Shown in pieces: positions 1-6,886 of a stretch of 64,000 nt of DNA. The DNA is from an uncultured Serinicoccus sp. GTDB lineage: Bacteria; Actinomycetota; Actinomycetes; Actinomycetales; Dermatophilaceae. The notes below the pieces were generated by a model. It was not told the origin of the DNA, did not search any database, and was given only the letters and a program-made list of their open reading frames with translations. Where the stretch lies: positions 62,001 to 126,000 of the forward strand of contig NZ_CANKYH010000008.1 in assembly GCF_947487915.1 (NCBI RefSeq), given 5' to 3'. How positions within the stretch are numbered: the first letter of the stretch is position 1; the number at the start of each line of letters is the position of its first letter. The translations under genes and the position numbers were made by a program.

Positions 1-179
1 TCGAGAACCGTCGAAGGAGCATCACGGACTCCTTGTCCTCCCGGCGGCCCACGAGGTCGCCGATCTCCTCAGTGTGGCACTCCGCGCCCAGGATGGACAG
101 AGCCTGTGCGCGACCGAACCTGCACCACCCTCTCGAGGTGCGTTCGGCGAGCTCAGGGGCCCGACCGGCCGGCGGGGTG
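1..179. other. left-edge stretch with no assignable gene
   Basis: No complete gene can be supported here. On the minus strand one frame stays open from the 3' end of the SDR gene to the window edge and reads in part as LSILGAECHTEEIGDLVG, which looks protein-like (charged, helix-forming). It has no convincing start codon or ribosome binding site inside the window. It could be the first part of a gene running off the left edge or a decayed remnant. The plus-strand frames show no family signal. Confidence 0.25.
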
Positions 180-986
180 TCAGCGCAGGTGGCTGGCCCC
201 GTTGAGGTCCAGGACCGCCCCCGAGGCCCACTCCGCCCGCGGATCGGCGAGGGCGAGCACGGCATCGGCGACCTCGTGCGGCTGAGCGACCCGGCCGAAG
301 GGGCTCTGCGCCCGGGTGGCCGCCCCCCGGTCCCCGGCCAGCGCGTAGCCGGCCATCTCGGTCTCGATGAAGCCCGGTGCGACCGAGGTCACCGCGATCC
401 CGTGCCGTCCCAGACGCAGCGCCATCGACTGGCCGAAGGAGTGCAGGCCCGCCTTGCTCGCGCCGTAGGCCGGGATGTCCGGCTCGCCGCGGTAGGCGCC
501 ACGGCTGCCGACGTTGACGATCCGTCCGACGGGGACGCCGTCCGCGGGCGGCACGTCGATCATGTGGCGGGCCACCTGCCAGGTCAGGTGGGCCGGGCCG
601 AGCAGGTTGGTCTCCAGGGTGCGCCGCCAGATCTGCACCCATTCGGGGTATGAGGTCTCCTCCAGCGGGTGGTCGCCGCGCCGGCCCCTGCCCTCCCCCG
701 GGGCGGCGAGCATCGCCGCGTTGTTGACCAGGACGTCGACCCGGCCCAGCGCCTCGACCGCCTCGGTCGCCAGCCGCTCGACGCCGTCCGGGTCGGCGAG
801 GTCCGCCTGGACGACGGCATGCCCGTCGCCCGGGAGGGAACGGCATACCTCGTGCGCGGCCGCCTCGCTGCCCAGGTAGTGGACGACGACCCGGTCGCCT
901 CGTGCCGCGAAGGCGCGAGCCACCGCGGCCCCCACGCCCCGGGAGGAGCCGGTGACCAGGACGCCGCGGGAGGGATGGGAGCTCAT
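180..986 (-). CDS. SDR family NAD(P)-dependent oxidoreductase
   Basis: A 268-residue classical short-chain dehydrogenase/reductase. The Rossmann glycine motif TGSSRGVG lies at residues 12-19, the NNAA motif at 88-91, and the catalytic Ser161, Tyr174 and Lys178 (YGASK) follow in the expected order, so the fold and active site look intact. Length matches the usual 250-280 residues. Such enzymes reduce or oxidise small carbonyl or hydroxyl substrates in the cytoplasm; the substrate cannot be read from sequence. It resembles 3-oxoacyl-ACP-reductase-like SDRs. It stands alone, divergent from the hipBA pair. The ATG at 986 has a weak upstream AGGAT. Confidence 0.85.
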   Translation of the reverse strand: MSSHPSRGVLVTGSSRGVGAAVARAFAARGDRVVVHYLGSEAAAHEVCRSLPGDGHAVVQADLADPDGVERLATEAVEALGRVDVLVNNAAMLAAPGEGRGRRGDHPLEETSYPEWVQIWRRTLETNLLGPAHLTWQVARHMIDVPPADGVPVGRIVNVGSRGAYRGEPDIPAYGASKAGLHSFGQSMALRLGRHGIAVTSVAPGFIETEMAGYALAGDRGAATRAQSPFGRVAQPHEVADAVLALADPRAEWASGAVLDLNGASHLR

Positions 987-1106
987 GCCGCCATCCTGTC
1001 ACCCCGGCGGGGCGCGAGAGTTTCGCGACCTGGTGCACGTGTGCGTCAGCTGCGCGATCCGCGAGGACGTCATCCCGATGCGTCACCCCTACGCGTCCAA
1101 CGCAAA

Positions 1107-1196
1107 AGTCATGGTTCGACGACAAACCAGAATGTCGTGGTACCGTGACATTCAGAAATGTCGCACACACGCGACATCTGTCACCCAGGTGTGACA
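1107..1196. promoter_or_regulatory. hipBA promoter with tandem TGTC-N10-GACA operators
   Basis: Three operators share the exact form TGTC-N10-GACA: 1133-1150 (arms extend to GAATGTC/GACATTC over 1130-1153), 1159-1176 (perfect 7-bp arms ATGTCGC/GCGACAT) and 1179-1196 (TGTCAC/GTGACA). A degenerate fourth, AGTC-N10-GACA, lies at 1107-1124. Centres are 26, 26 and 20 bp apart. An actinobacterial-type -10 box, TACCGT (1141-1146), fills spacer positions 5-10 of the 1133 site, so bound HipB would cover the promoter. The tandem-palindrome layout is typical of autoregulated HipB-type antitoxins; binding itself is inferred. Confidence 0.75.
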
Positions 1197-1220
1197 TCCC
1201 GGAGCGTAGGGGTGGGTCGC

Positions 1221-1487
1221 ATGCTCAGGACGGTCCGAGACGTCGGTGCGGCGGTGCGCCGAGCACGCCGGGAGGCCGGGCTCAGTCAGCAGGCTCTCGC
1301 GGACCGGGCGGGGGTCTCCCGCCAGTGGCTCTCCCGCGTGGAAGCGGGGAAGGGTCCATCCGCCGAGATGGGCAAGGTGCTCGACGTCCTTGCCGCGCTC
1401 GGACTCGCGGTCGACCTGGTCACCACCCCCGTGGCCGAGGCCACGGACGATGACCCGTTCGCCGGTCTCTTCGAGGACGGCTCATGA
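1221..1487 (+). CDS. hipB: HipB-like XRE-family antitoxin/repressor
   Basis: An 88-residue Cro/C1-type helix-turn-helix protein. The HTH spans about residues 17-45 (LSQQALADRAGVSRQWLSRV), followed by a dimerisation helix and an acidic tail ending FEDGS. It should bind the palindromes just upstream and neutralise the HipA kinase encoded next. The ATG at 1221 is preferred over an in-frame ATG at 1158 because AGGGG at 1208-1212 is well spaced from it and because starting at 1158 would put two operators inside the gene. It overlaps hipA by ATGA (1484-1487), implying translational coupling. Confidence 0.85.
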   Translation: MLRTVRDVGAAVRRARREAGLSQQALADRAGVSRQWLSRVEAGKGPSAEMGKVLDVLAALGLAVDLVTTPVAEATDDDPFAGLFEDGS

Positions 1488-2797
1488 CGGCATTCCTGAA
1501 CGTCTACCTCGACGGCGTCCTCGCCGGACAGCTGGCGCAGACCGCTGGTGGGGCGCTCGCCTTTGCCTACGACGGTTCCTACACCGCCCGTGCCAACCCC
1601 ACGCCGCTCTCGCTGTCGATGCCGCTGAGTGGGTCGCGGCACTCGAACCGTGTCGTCGCCGCCTGGCTCGAGGGGCTCCTCCCGGACAACCTCGCCGTGC
1701 GGGAGGAGTGGGCTCGTAGGTTCGAGGTGTCACCGCGCAACCCGTTCGCCCTGCTCCGGCACGTCGGACGCGATGCCGCGGGGGCCGTGCAGGTGCTCCC
1801 CGTCGACGTCGACCCACCGGATGCAGCTCGGCGTTCGGGCGACGTCCGCCGGCTCACCGATGACGAGCTCTCGGGTCTTCTTCTGCGCCTGACGGTCGGG
1901 GACCACGGCTGGGACGTCGGTGCCGGTTCCGGACGATGGAGCCTGGCGGGAGCGCAGAACAAGGTGGCGCTGCACCACCTGGACGACGGCGGGTGGGGTG
2001 TTCCCCAGGACGCGACGCCGACGACGCACATCCTCAAGCCGACCCGCGCCGGCACCCGCTTCGAGGACCTGCACGTCAACGAGTTCGTCTGCCTGCGTGC
2101 CGCGGGTCTGCTGGGCCTGCGCGTCGCCCGGGTGGACCTGGTCGACCTCGGCGGGGCCAAGACGCTGGTCTCTACCCGCTACGACCGCGGTCGCGGACAG
2201 GACGGGATCTGGTTGCGCCTCCATCAGGAAGACCTGCTGCAGGCGATGAGCTACCCACCGATCAAGAAGTACCAGTCCGACGGCGGCCCCAGCGTCAAGA
2301 ACGTCGCATCACTCCTGTCGACGCTGGCCCTCGCGGACCGCGATGCCGTGCGGTCGGCGTTCTTCGACGCCTTCGCCTTCAACGTCCTGGTGGGCGGGAC
2401 CGACGCACACGCGAAGAACTACTCCCTGCTCCTGCGCGGGCCACGGGTGGCCCTGGCACCCCTCTACGACGTCGCGTCCTACGCGCCGTACCTGAAGAGG
2501 GGCGAGGCGGTGCGGAGCTCGATGAAGGTGGGGCGCACCTGGCTCGTCCGCGACGTGACCGTCGAGGACTGGGTCGCCGTCGGTCTCTCCCTAGGTTTGA
2601 AGGCGACCGAGACCGTGGACCGCGTGGAGCGCCTGCGCACAGGCCTGCCCGAAGCAGTCCTCGCAGCGGCGGAGGCCGCACCCGCGCCCTTCGCCGACGA
2701 TGCCCGCCGTGTCGCCACTGCCGTCGCTCGGCAGGTCCACCCGCGGGCTCCGCGCCTTCCGCGCGCGTCCCAGGCCACCCAGAACTCGGCTGACTAG
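1484..2797 (+). CDS. hipA: HipA-like serine/threonine kinase toxin
   Basis: A 437-residue protein with the full HipA layout: an N-terminal couple_hipA domain (about 1-105) and a kinase domain (about 150-400). Visible landmarks are SLAGAQNK (153-160, the Ser loop), ILKP with Lys185 as ATP-binding lysine, GTDAHAKN (305-312) with Asp307 as catalytic base, and LYDVAS with Asp329 as the metal-binding Asp; these track E. coli HipA Asp309 and Asp332. HipA kinases phosphorylate aminoacyl-tRNA synthetases such as GltX and cause growth arrest. Nothing catalytic is missing, so it should be active. Translationally coupled to hipB. A fic gene follows after 118 bp. Confidence 0.88.
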   Translation: MTAFLNVYLDGVLAGQLAQTAGGALAFAYDGSYTARANPTPLSLSMPLSGSRHSNRVVAAWLEGLLPDNLAVREEWARRFEVSPRNPFALLRHVGRDAAGAVQVLPVDVDPPDAARRSGDVRRLTDDELSGLLLRLTVGDHGWDVGAGSGRWSLAGAQNKVALHHLDDGGWGVPQDATPTTHILKPTRAGTRFEDLHVNEFVCLRAAGLLGLRVARVDLVDLGGAKTLVSTRYDRGRGQDGIWLRLHQEDLLQAMSYPPIKKYQSDGGPSVKNVASLLSTLALADRDAVRSAFFDAFAFNVLVGGTDAHAKNYSLLLRGPRVALAPLYDVASYAPYLKRGEAVRSSMKVGRTWLVRDVTVEDWVAVGLSLGLKATETVDRVERLRTGLPEAVLAAAEAAPAPFADDARRVATAVARQVHPRAPRLPRASQATQNSAD

Positions 2798-2894
2798 GGC
2801 TGTGAACAGGACTCCTGCCGGGAACGACCGCATCACTGCTGCTGTGGGCAAGACATGTGCGCTTACTGCAAATCACACCGACGAAGTTTCTGTG

Positions 2895-2914
2895 ATGTCC
2901 GTGTAGATTGACAT
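2895..2914 (+). promoter_or_regulatory. fic promoter carrying a HipB-type operator
   Basis: ATGTC-N10-GACAT occupies 2895-2914, the same operator form as the array in front of hipB. The -10 hexamer TAGATT (2904-2909, matching TANNNT) sits at spacer positions 5-10, exactly where TACCGT sits in the hipB operator. Transcription would start near 2916, which is the GTG start codon of fic, so the mRNA would be leaderless; no Shine-Dalgarno is present. No good -35 is visible. Confidence 0.65.
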
Positions 2915-2915
2915 T

Positions 2916-4112
2916 GTGGACGTCAAAATGTTCGGGAACCAAAGAACCGGGACCCTCGTGCCGATCTCGGGTGTCGACCCACGATCCGGGGAGTGGACAC
3001 ACTCCGCCTTCGTTCCCGCGCCATTGACGGAGGACCTGCCCGACCTGAGTTATCAGACATGGATGCGAGTCGCCAACGCGCGCGCTGCCCTCGCGGCACT
3101 GGACAGCACAGCGCGTCAACTGCCCAACCCCCAGCTGCTCCGGCGACCTTCACTGCAGAGAGAAGCCCAGAGCACCTCGGCGCTAGAGGGCACCTACGAG
3201 CCACTGCACGCGGTGCTGACTGCCGATGATGAAGGTCCGGTGAGCCTCACGATGCGCGAGGTGCTCAACTTCGTGACGATGGCCGACCTGGCCCTCCGCT
3301 GGGTGAACGAAGGGCGCACGTTATCCGTCCCCATGCTCGCCGAGCTCCAGCAAACGTTGGTTCGAGGCACACCAGCAGAGAGCCCTTCGTCCGGGCAGAT
3401 CAGGACGATCCAGGTCGTGATCGGGCAACGCCGGACGGCTGTCGTCGGCGAGCTCCCGGTCAAGGCCGCCCGGTTCGTTCCCCCTCCTCCCGGACTGGAC
3501 CTTGAGGCGAACGTGCGCGACCTGGTGCGCTGGATGGCCACGGACCACAAGGACACGATGGACCCGGTGGTCGTCTCGGCGCTCTCGCACTATCAGTTCG
3601 AGACCTTGCACCCGTTCCACGACGGCAACGGGCGTATCGGCCGCCTCCTCATCGTCCTGCAGCTCTACACCCATGGGATCCTCAGCGAGCCGACGCTGAC
3701 GGTGTCGCCCTGGTTCGAGGCACGACGCACCGAGTACTACGACCGCCTCCTGGCGGTGAGCTGCGCCGGCGAGTGGGACCAGTGGATCTCCTTCTTCGCC
3801 CAGGGGCTCGAGGAGTCGGCTCAGACCACCCATGGGCAGATGCTGAGGCTCGTCGATGTGCAGTCCGAACTGAAGGAGAGGATTCGCGCCTCGTCTCTCC
3901 GCGCGGACAAGGCCCACACCCTCGTCGACTACGCGGTCGCACACCCCTCCTTCACGGTGCGGCAGGTCCAACGCGACCTCGAGCTCTCCTACGGCCGGGC
4001 CAACGGCCTCGTCGGTCAGCTGGTCGACCTCGGCGTCCTCTCGTCAACGGGTGAGACCTACCGCCGCCGATTCTTCGCCCCTGCCGTCCTCGACGTCCTT
4101 CTCAGTGCTTGA
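2916..4112 (+). CDS. Fic family protein adenylyltransferase (class II)
   Basis: A 398-residue Fic protein. The catalytic motif HPFHDGNGRIGR is at 232-243 with His232 as general base. An N-terminal inhibitory motif of the form [ST]xxxE[GN] appears as TSALEG at 87-92, so this is a self-inhibited class II Fic. A winged-helix domain follows at about 330-398 (VRQVQRDLELSYGRANGLVGQL). Such enzymes transfer AMP to a hydroxyl on target proteins. The GTG at 2916 fits a leaderless transcript; an in-frame ATG at 2928 is the alternative. It contains a TTA leucine codon at 3321-3323, unusual at this GC content and consistent with transfer. The operator suggests co-control with hipBA. Confidence 0.87.
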   Translation: MDVKMFGNQRTGTLVPISGVDPRSGEWTHSAFVPAPLTEDLPDLSYQTWMRVANARAALAALDSTARQLPNPQLLRRPSLQREAQSTSALEGTYEPLHAVLTADDEGPVSLTMREVLNFVTMADLALRWVNEGRTLSVPMLAELQQTLVRGTPAESPSSGQIRTIQVVIGQRRTAVVGELPVKAARFVPPPPGLDLEANVRDLVRWMATDHKDTMDPVVVSALSHYQFETLHPFHDGNGRIGRLLIVLQLYTHGILSEPTLTVSPWFEARRTEYYDRLLAVSCAGEWDQWISFFAQGLEESAQTTHGQMLRLVDVQSELKERIRASSLRADKAHTLVDYAVAHPSFTVRQVQRDLELSYGRANGLVGQLVDLGVLSSTGETYRRRFFAPAVLDVLLSA

Positions 4113-4200
4113 CGGCGTTGCACCACGCACGTCACCCCATACCTGCAGGTCAGGCCCGTGATCGCCGCGTTTGCAGCCGTACTTTCCTGGGGTACGGGCA

Positions 4201-4241
4201 CGACAGAGGCCCTCCCCGCCGAGCGGGAAGGGCCTCTGTCG
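4201..4241. terminator. strong hairpin between fic and tRNA-Ala
   Basis: Perfect 13-bp arms at 4201-4213 and 4229-4241 enclose a second 5-bp stem (CCCGC/GCGGG). No T-run follows on either strand, as is common at high GC. It lies 9 bp past the 3' end of tRNA-Ala and 88 bp past fic, so it may stop transcription from both sides. Confidence 0.7.
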
Positions 4242-4249
4242 TCACTCGG

Positions 4250-4322
4250 TGGAGGCGAGGGGACTCGAACCCCTAACCCCCTGCTTGCAAAGCAGGTGCG
4301 CTACCACTTGCGCCACGCCCCC
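4250..4322 (-). tRNA. tRNA-Ala (anticodon UGC)
   Basis: A 73-nt cloverleaf. The acceptor stem GGGGGCG pairs with CGCCTCC and includes the G3-U70 wobble that identifies alanine tRNAs. The anticodon loop TTTGCAA gives UGC, and the T-loop GGTTCGAGTCC is present. The 3' CCA is not encoded. Its neighbour is tRNA-Ile, the usual pair behind the gyrase genes in actinobacteria. Confidence 0.95.
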
Positions 4323-4393
4323 GAGGGTATGAAGTTGTCCGACCGCCGCGCAGCCGCGTCCGACAGCGGGAGCGGGGTCCGGCGGGAAGGGGG

Positions 4394-4525
4394 TTACTGA
4401 CCCGGCTGGCCCGGCACGTCGTCCGTGGCCTCGGCCCACAGGTCGCGCTCGGCCTGCTGGTCCTGCATCCGCTTGAGGGCCACGAGGCCGGCCGCGGCGG
4501 CGGCCACCATGAGGAAGCGCTTCAT
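4394..4525 (-). CDS. DLW-39 family small protein
   Basis: A 43-residue protein starting MKRFLMVAAAAAAG-like and carrying the diagnostic RDLWAEATD at residues 27-36. The N-terminal hydrophobic stretch (about 4-17) could be a membrane anchor or signal; the rest is charged. This family is a short conserved actinobacterial protein of unknown function, normally found near gyrA and these tRNAs, which is where it lies. ATG at 4525 with AGGAG about 11 nt upstream. Easily missed because of its size. Confidence 0.8.
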   Translation of the reverse strand: MKRFLMVAAAAAGLVALKRMQDQQAERDLWAEATDDVPGQPGQ

Positions 4526-4568
4526 CTGTCGATCAACTCCTGATCTCGGCGACGACGCAGGTGGGTGG

Positions 4569-4642
4569 TGGGCCTAACTGGACTTGAACCAGTGACCTCT
4601 GTCTTATCAGGACAGCGCTCTAACCGACTGAGCTATAGGCCC
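4569..4642 (-). tRNA. tRNA-Ile (anticodon GAU)
   Basis: A 74-nt cloverleaf: acceptor GGGCCTA pairs with TAGGCCC, the anticodon loop reads CTGATAA (GAU), and the T-loop is GGTTCAAGTCC. CCA is not encoded. It is the first gene of a minus-strand tRNA-Ile, DLW-39, tRNA-Ala group. Confidence 0.95.
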
Positions 4643-4737
4643 GGGCACGTGCGAGGCACGCGACGGTCGAGATTACCTCACGCTCCGGAGCGCCGCCAAA
4701 ACACCCGTCTGCTGCCGGAGGTCGCCCGTAGCAGGTC

Positions 4738-4773
4738 TTGAACAGAAGATAGTAGGTCTACTACATTTCTTCC
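4738..4773 (+). promoter_or_regulatory. ABC operon promoter with TAGTAG/CTACTA operator
   Basis: TTGAAC (4738-4743), an 18-bp spacer, and TACATT (4762-4767) form a good housekeeping promoter. The start point would be about 4774, the ATG of the ATPase gene, so the transcript is probably leaderless; no Shine-Dalgarno is present. The palindrome TAGTAG-GT-CTACTA (4750-4763) lies in the spacer and touches the -10, an ideal repressor site. The likely ligand is the XRE protein at the end of the operon (inferred). Confidence 0.65.
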
Positions 4774-5718
4774 ATGTCGTCCTCGCCTCCGGCGATCACC
4801 TGCCACGGCCTCACGATGTCCTACGGGGACCGCCTGGTCCTCGACGCCATCGACCTCGAGGTGCCCTCGGGTCAGGTGGTGGCCCTGCTGGGCCCCAACG
4901 GCGCGGGCAAGACGACGACGGTCGAGATCCTCGAGGGCTTCCGCCAGCCCTCCGCCGGCCGGGTCAGCGTGCTGGGCGAGGACCCGGCGACGGCCCCCGA
5001 GTCCTGGCGGGCCCGGGTGGGCGTGGTGCTGCAGAGCTGGCGCGACCACGGCACCTGGAAGGTGCGCGACCTCATCGAGGTCATGGGGGGCTACTACGCC
5101 CCCTACGCCACGACGGAGGTGCCCCGGCCCTGGTCGACCGAGGAGCTCCTGACCCGTGTGGGGCTCGCTCCGAAGGCGGACGGACGCATCGACAAGCTCT
5201 CGGGTGGCCAGCGCCGTCGCCTGGACGTGGCCATCGGTCTGGTCGGGCGTCCCGAGCTGCTCTTCCTGGACGAGCCGACGACCGGCCTGGACCCGGCCGG
5301 CCGGCGGGACATCCACGACCTCGTCGCGGATCTCGCCGACCTGCGGACGACCGTCCTGGTCACCACGCACGACCTCGCGGAGGCGGAGAAGATCGCGGAC
5401 CGCCTGCTCATCCTGGCCGGGGGCCGCATCGTCGCCGACGGCACCCCGGACGCCCTGCGGCACCAGCTCTCGCGGTCCAGCGAGGTGCGGTGGCGCGACC
5501 GGGCGACGGGTCAGGTCACCGTGCACGCGGACGCCGACCCCACGGCATACCTCGCCCACCTGCTGGCCACCCGCCCGGGGGAGGTCGAGGTGCTCGAGGT
5601 GCGCGCCGCCTCCCTGGAGGACATCTACCTCGACATCGTCCGCCGCTCCGAGACCGACGACCACGTCGGCGACCACGCAGGCGACCTGGCCACCACCGCC
5701 CTGGAGGCCCTGCGATGA
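4774..5718 (+). CDS. ABC transporter ATP-binding protein (ABC-2 exporter type)
   Basis: A 314-residue ATPase with Walker A GPNGAGKTT (40-48), a Q-loop near VVLQS (84-88), signature LSGGQ (142-146), Walker B LLFLDE (162-167) and a switch histidine in TTHD. It belongs to the drug/antibiotic and lantibiotic-immunity type that works with an ABC-2 permease. The C-terminal about 80 residues form the accessory domain common in this type. It overlaps the permease gene by ATGA (5715-5718). Substrate unknown; a toxic small molecule or peptide is the usual cargo. Confidence 0.9.
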   Translation: MSSSPPAITCHGLTMSYGDRLVLDAIDLEVPSGQVVALLGPNGAGKTTTVEILEGFRQPSAGRVSVLGEDPATAPESWRARVGVVLQSWRDHGTWKVRDLIEVMGGYYAPYATTEVPRPWSTEELLTRVGLAPKADGRIDKLSGGQRRRLDVAIGLVGRPELLFLDEPTTGLDPAGRRDIHDLVADLADLRTTVLVTTHDLAEAEKIADRLLILAGGRIVADGTPDALRHQLSRSSEVRWRDRATGQVTVHADADPTAYLAHLLATRPGEVEVLEVRAASLEDIYLDIVRRSETDDHVGDHAGDLATTALEALR

Positions 5719-6569
5719 CCACGGCCATCCCGACCGCCGTCGTCCGGTCCGCCGCGCGGCAGGCCCGCATCACGCTGGTCCGCAAGTACACCTCACCCGC
5801 CGGCCTGAGCGTCGTCGTCGTCTCGCTCCTGGTCCTCCTCGTGCTGTGGTTCCTGCGGGACGCCGAGTTCGGGGTCGCCCAGGTCGGCGCGACCGGCTAC
5901 ATCTTCAGCGGTTTCCTCGCCTTCGGCGTCATCTCGGCGGCCGTCCTCGGGGTCGCCGGCGAGCTGCAGGCCGAGCGTGAGGACGGCACCCTGCTCCGCG
6001 CCAAGGCGGTGCCCCACGGCATGACGGGCCACCTGCTCGCCAAGATCCTCGTCGCACCCTTCGACGCGCTCATCCCCATGCTGCCGGCCATCGTCGGGGC
6101 GGCGATCTTCCTGCCCGACGTCATGCCCGACGACGTCCTCGGGTGGGTGCTGCTGCTCGTCGTCTTCCTGCTGGGGGTGGTGACCATGCTCCCGTGGGGG
6201 GCGGTGCTCGGCTCGGTCTTCCGCACCATGATCGGCCTCGCGTGGGCGATGATGGCGATGTATGCCGTCGCCGCCCTCTCCGGGGTGTTCTACCCGGTCG
6301 GTGGCTGGCCGGCGCCGCTGCAGTGGGCCGCGCAGTGCAGCCCGCTCTACTGGATCGGGGTCGCGGTGCGCTCCGTCCTGCTGCCGCAGGAGGCGGCTGC
6401 GGCCGAGATCGGGGGCGAGTTCCGGCTCGGGCTGGCGCTGCTCGTCATCCTCGGGTGGGCGGTCGTCGGCCTGCTCGTCGCCCCGGTCCTGCTGCGCCGG
6501 ATGGCGCGGCGGCAGTCCGGCAGCACCGTCCAGGCGGCCCGTGAGCGCGTCCTGGCGAAGGGCTACTGA
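5715..6569 (+). CDS. ABC-2 type permease
   Basis: A 284-residue membrane protein with six hydrophobic segments: about 31-46, 60-82, 115-133, 142-162, 172-195 and 236-259. The amphipathic ELQAEREDGTLLRAKAVP region after helix 2 is typical of the ABC-2 membrane family. It should form the channel for the ATPase encoded just upstream. The ATG at 5715 is chosen over upstream in-frame starts because of the 4-bp coupling overlap with the ATPase gene. Confidence 0.88.
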   Translation: MTTAIPTAVVRSAARQARITLVRKYTSPAGLSVVVVSLLVLLVLWFLRDAEFGVAQVGATGYIFSGFLAFGVISAAVLGVAGELQAEREDGTLLRAKAVPHGMTGHLLAKILVAPFDALIPMLPAIVGAAIFLPDVMPDDVLGWVLLLVVFLLGVVTMLPWGAVLGSVFRTMIGLAWAMMAMYAVAALSGVFYPVGGWPAPLQWAAQCSPLYWIGVAVRSVLLPQEAAAAEIGGEFRLGLALLVILGWAVVGLLVAPVLLRRMARRQSGSTVQAARERVLAKGY

Positions 6570-6575
6570 CCGCCC

Positions 6576-6809
6576 ATGCCCAGCGAGGCACCGCCGCTGC
6601 ACAACCGGATCGCGATGCTGCGGGTGGAGCGCGGCATCAGCCGCCGCGAGCTGGCCGAGGGGTTGGGCGTGCACTACCAGACGGTGGGCTATCTCGAGCG
6701 TGGCGAGTACAGCCCCTCCCTCGTCCTCGCGCTGCAGATCGCCGAGTTCTTCGCCGTGCCGGTCGAGACCATCTTCAGCCGCCGACCCTTCCCGCCCCTG
6801 GGCGGCTGA
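6576..6809 (+). CDS. small XRE-family regulator of the ABC operon
   Basis: A 77-residue protein that is almost entirely one helix-turn-helix (about 9-62). The sequence SRRELAEGLGVHYQTVGYLE and the FAVPVETIF dimer segment mark the short stand-alone XRE type usually encoded beside ABC-2 exporters. It lies 6 bp after the permease gene, so it is the third gene of the operon. It probably represses the operon through the palindrome at 4750-4763 and may also act at 6848-6866. Confidence 0.85.
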   Translation: MPSEAPPLHNRIAMLRVERGISRRELAEGLGVHYQTVGYLERGEYSPSLVLALQIAEFFAVPVETIFSRRPFPPLGG

Positions 6810-6847
6810 GCGGGGCGCCGACGATGGCGCTCGTCCCTGTCGCCACG

Positions 6848-6866
6848 CTACTATCAGCAGTAGTAG
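6848..6866 (+). promoter_or_regulatory. CTACTA-N7-TAGTAG site on the stress-protein promoter
   Basis: CTACTA (6848-6853) and TAGTAG (6861-6866) form an inverted repeat containing a TACTAT -10 box (6849-6854). The nine bases GTCTACTAC also occur at the ABC promoter (4756-4764) and here in reverse orientation (6860-6868). No clear -35 is visible. The shared half-sites suggest the same regulator. Confidence 0.5.
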
Positions 6867-6886
6867 ACAACAGAGAGGTACGGACG

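Noticed and set aside
1158..1220. Extended HipB start at 1158
   Set aside because: It would put two operators inside the gene and lacks a ribosome binding site; 1221 has AGGGG at a good distance.
1..4250. Prophage or integrative element ending at tRNA-Ala
   Set aside because: No integrase, no phage gene and no visible repeat of the tRNA 3' end; kept only as a weak island hypothesis.
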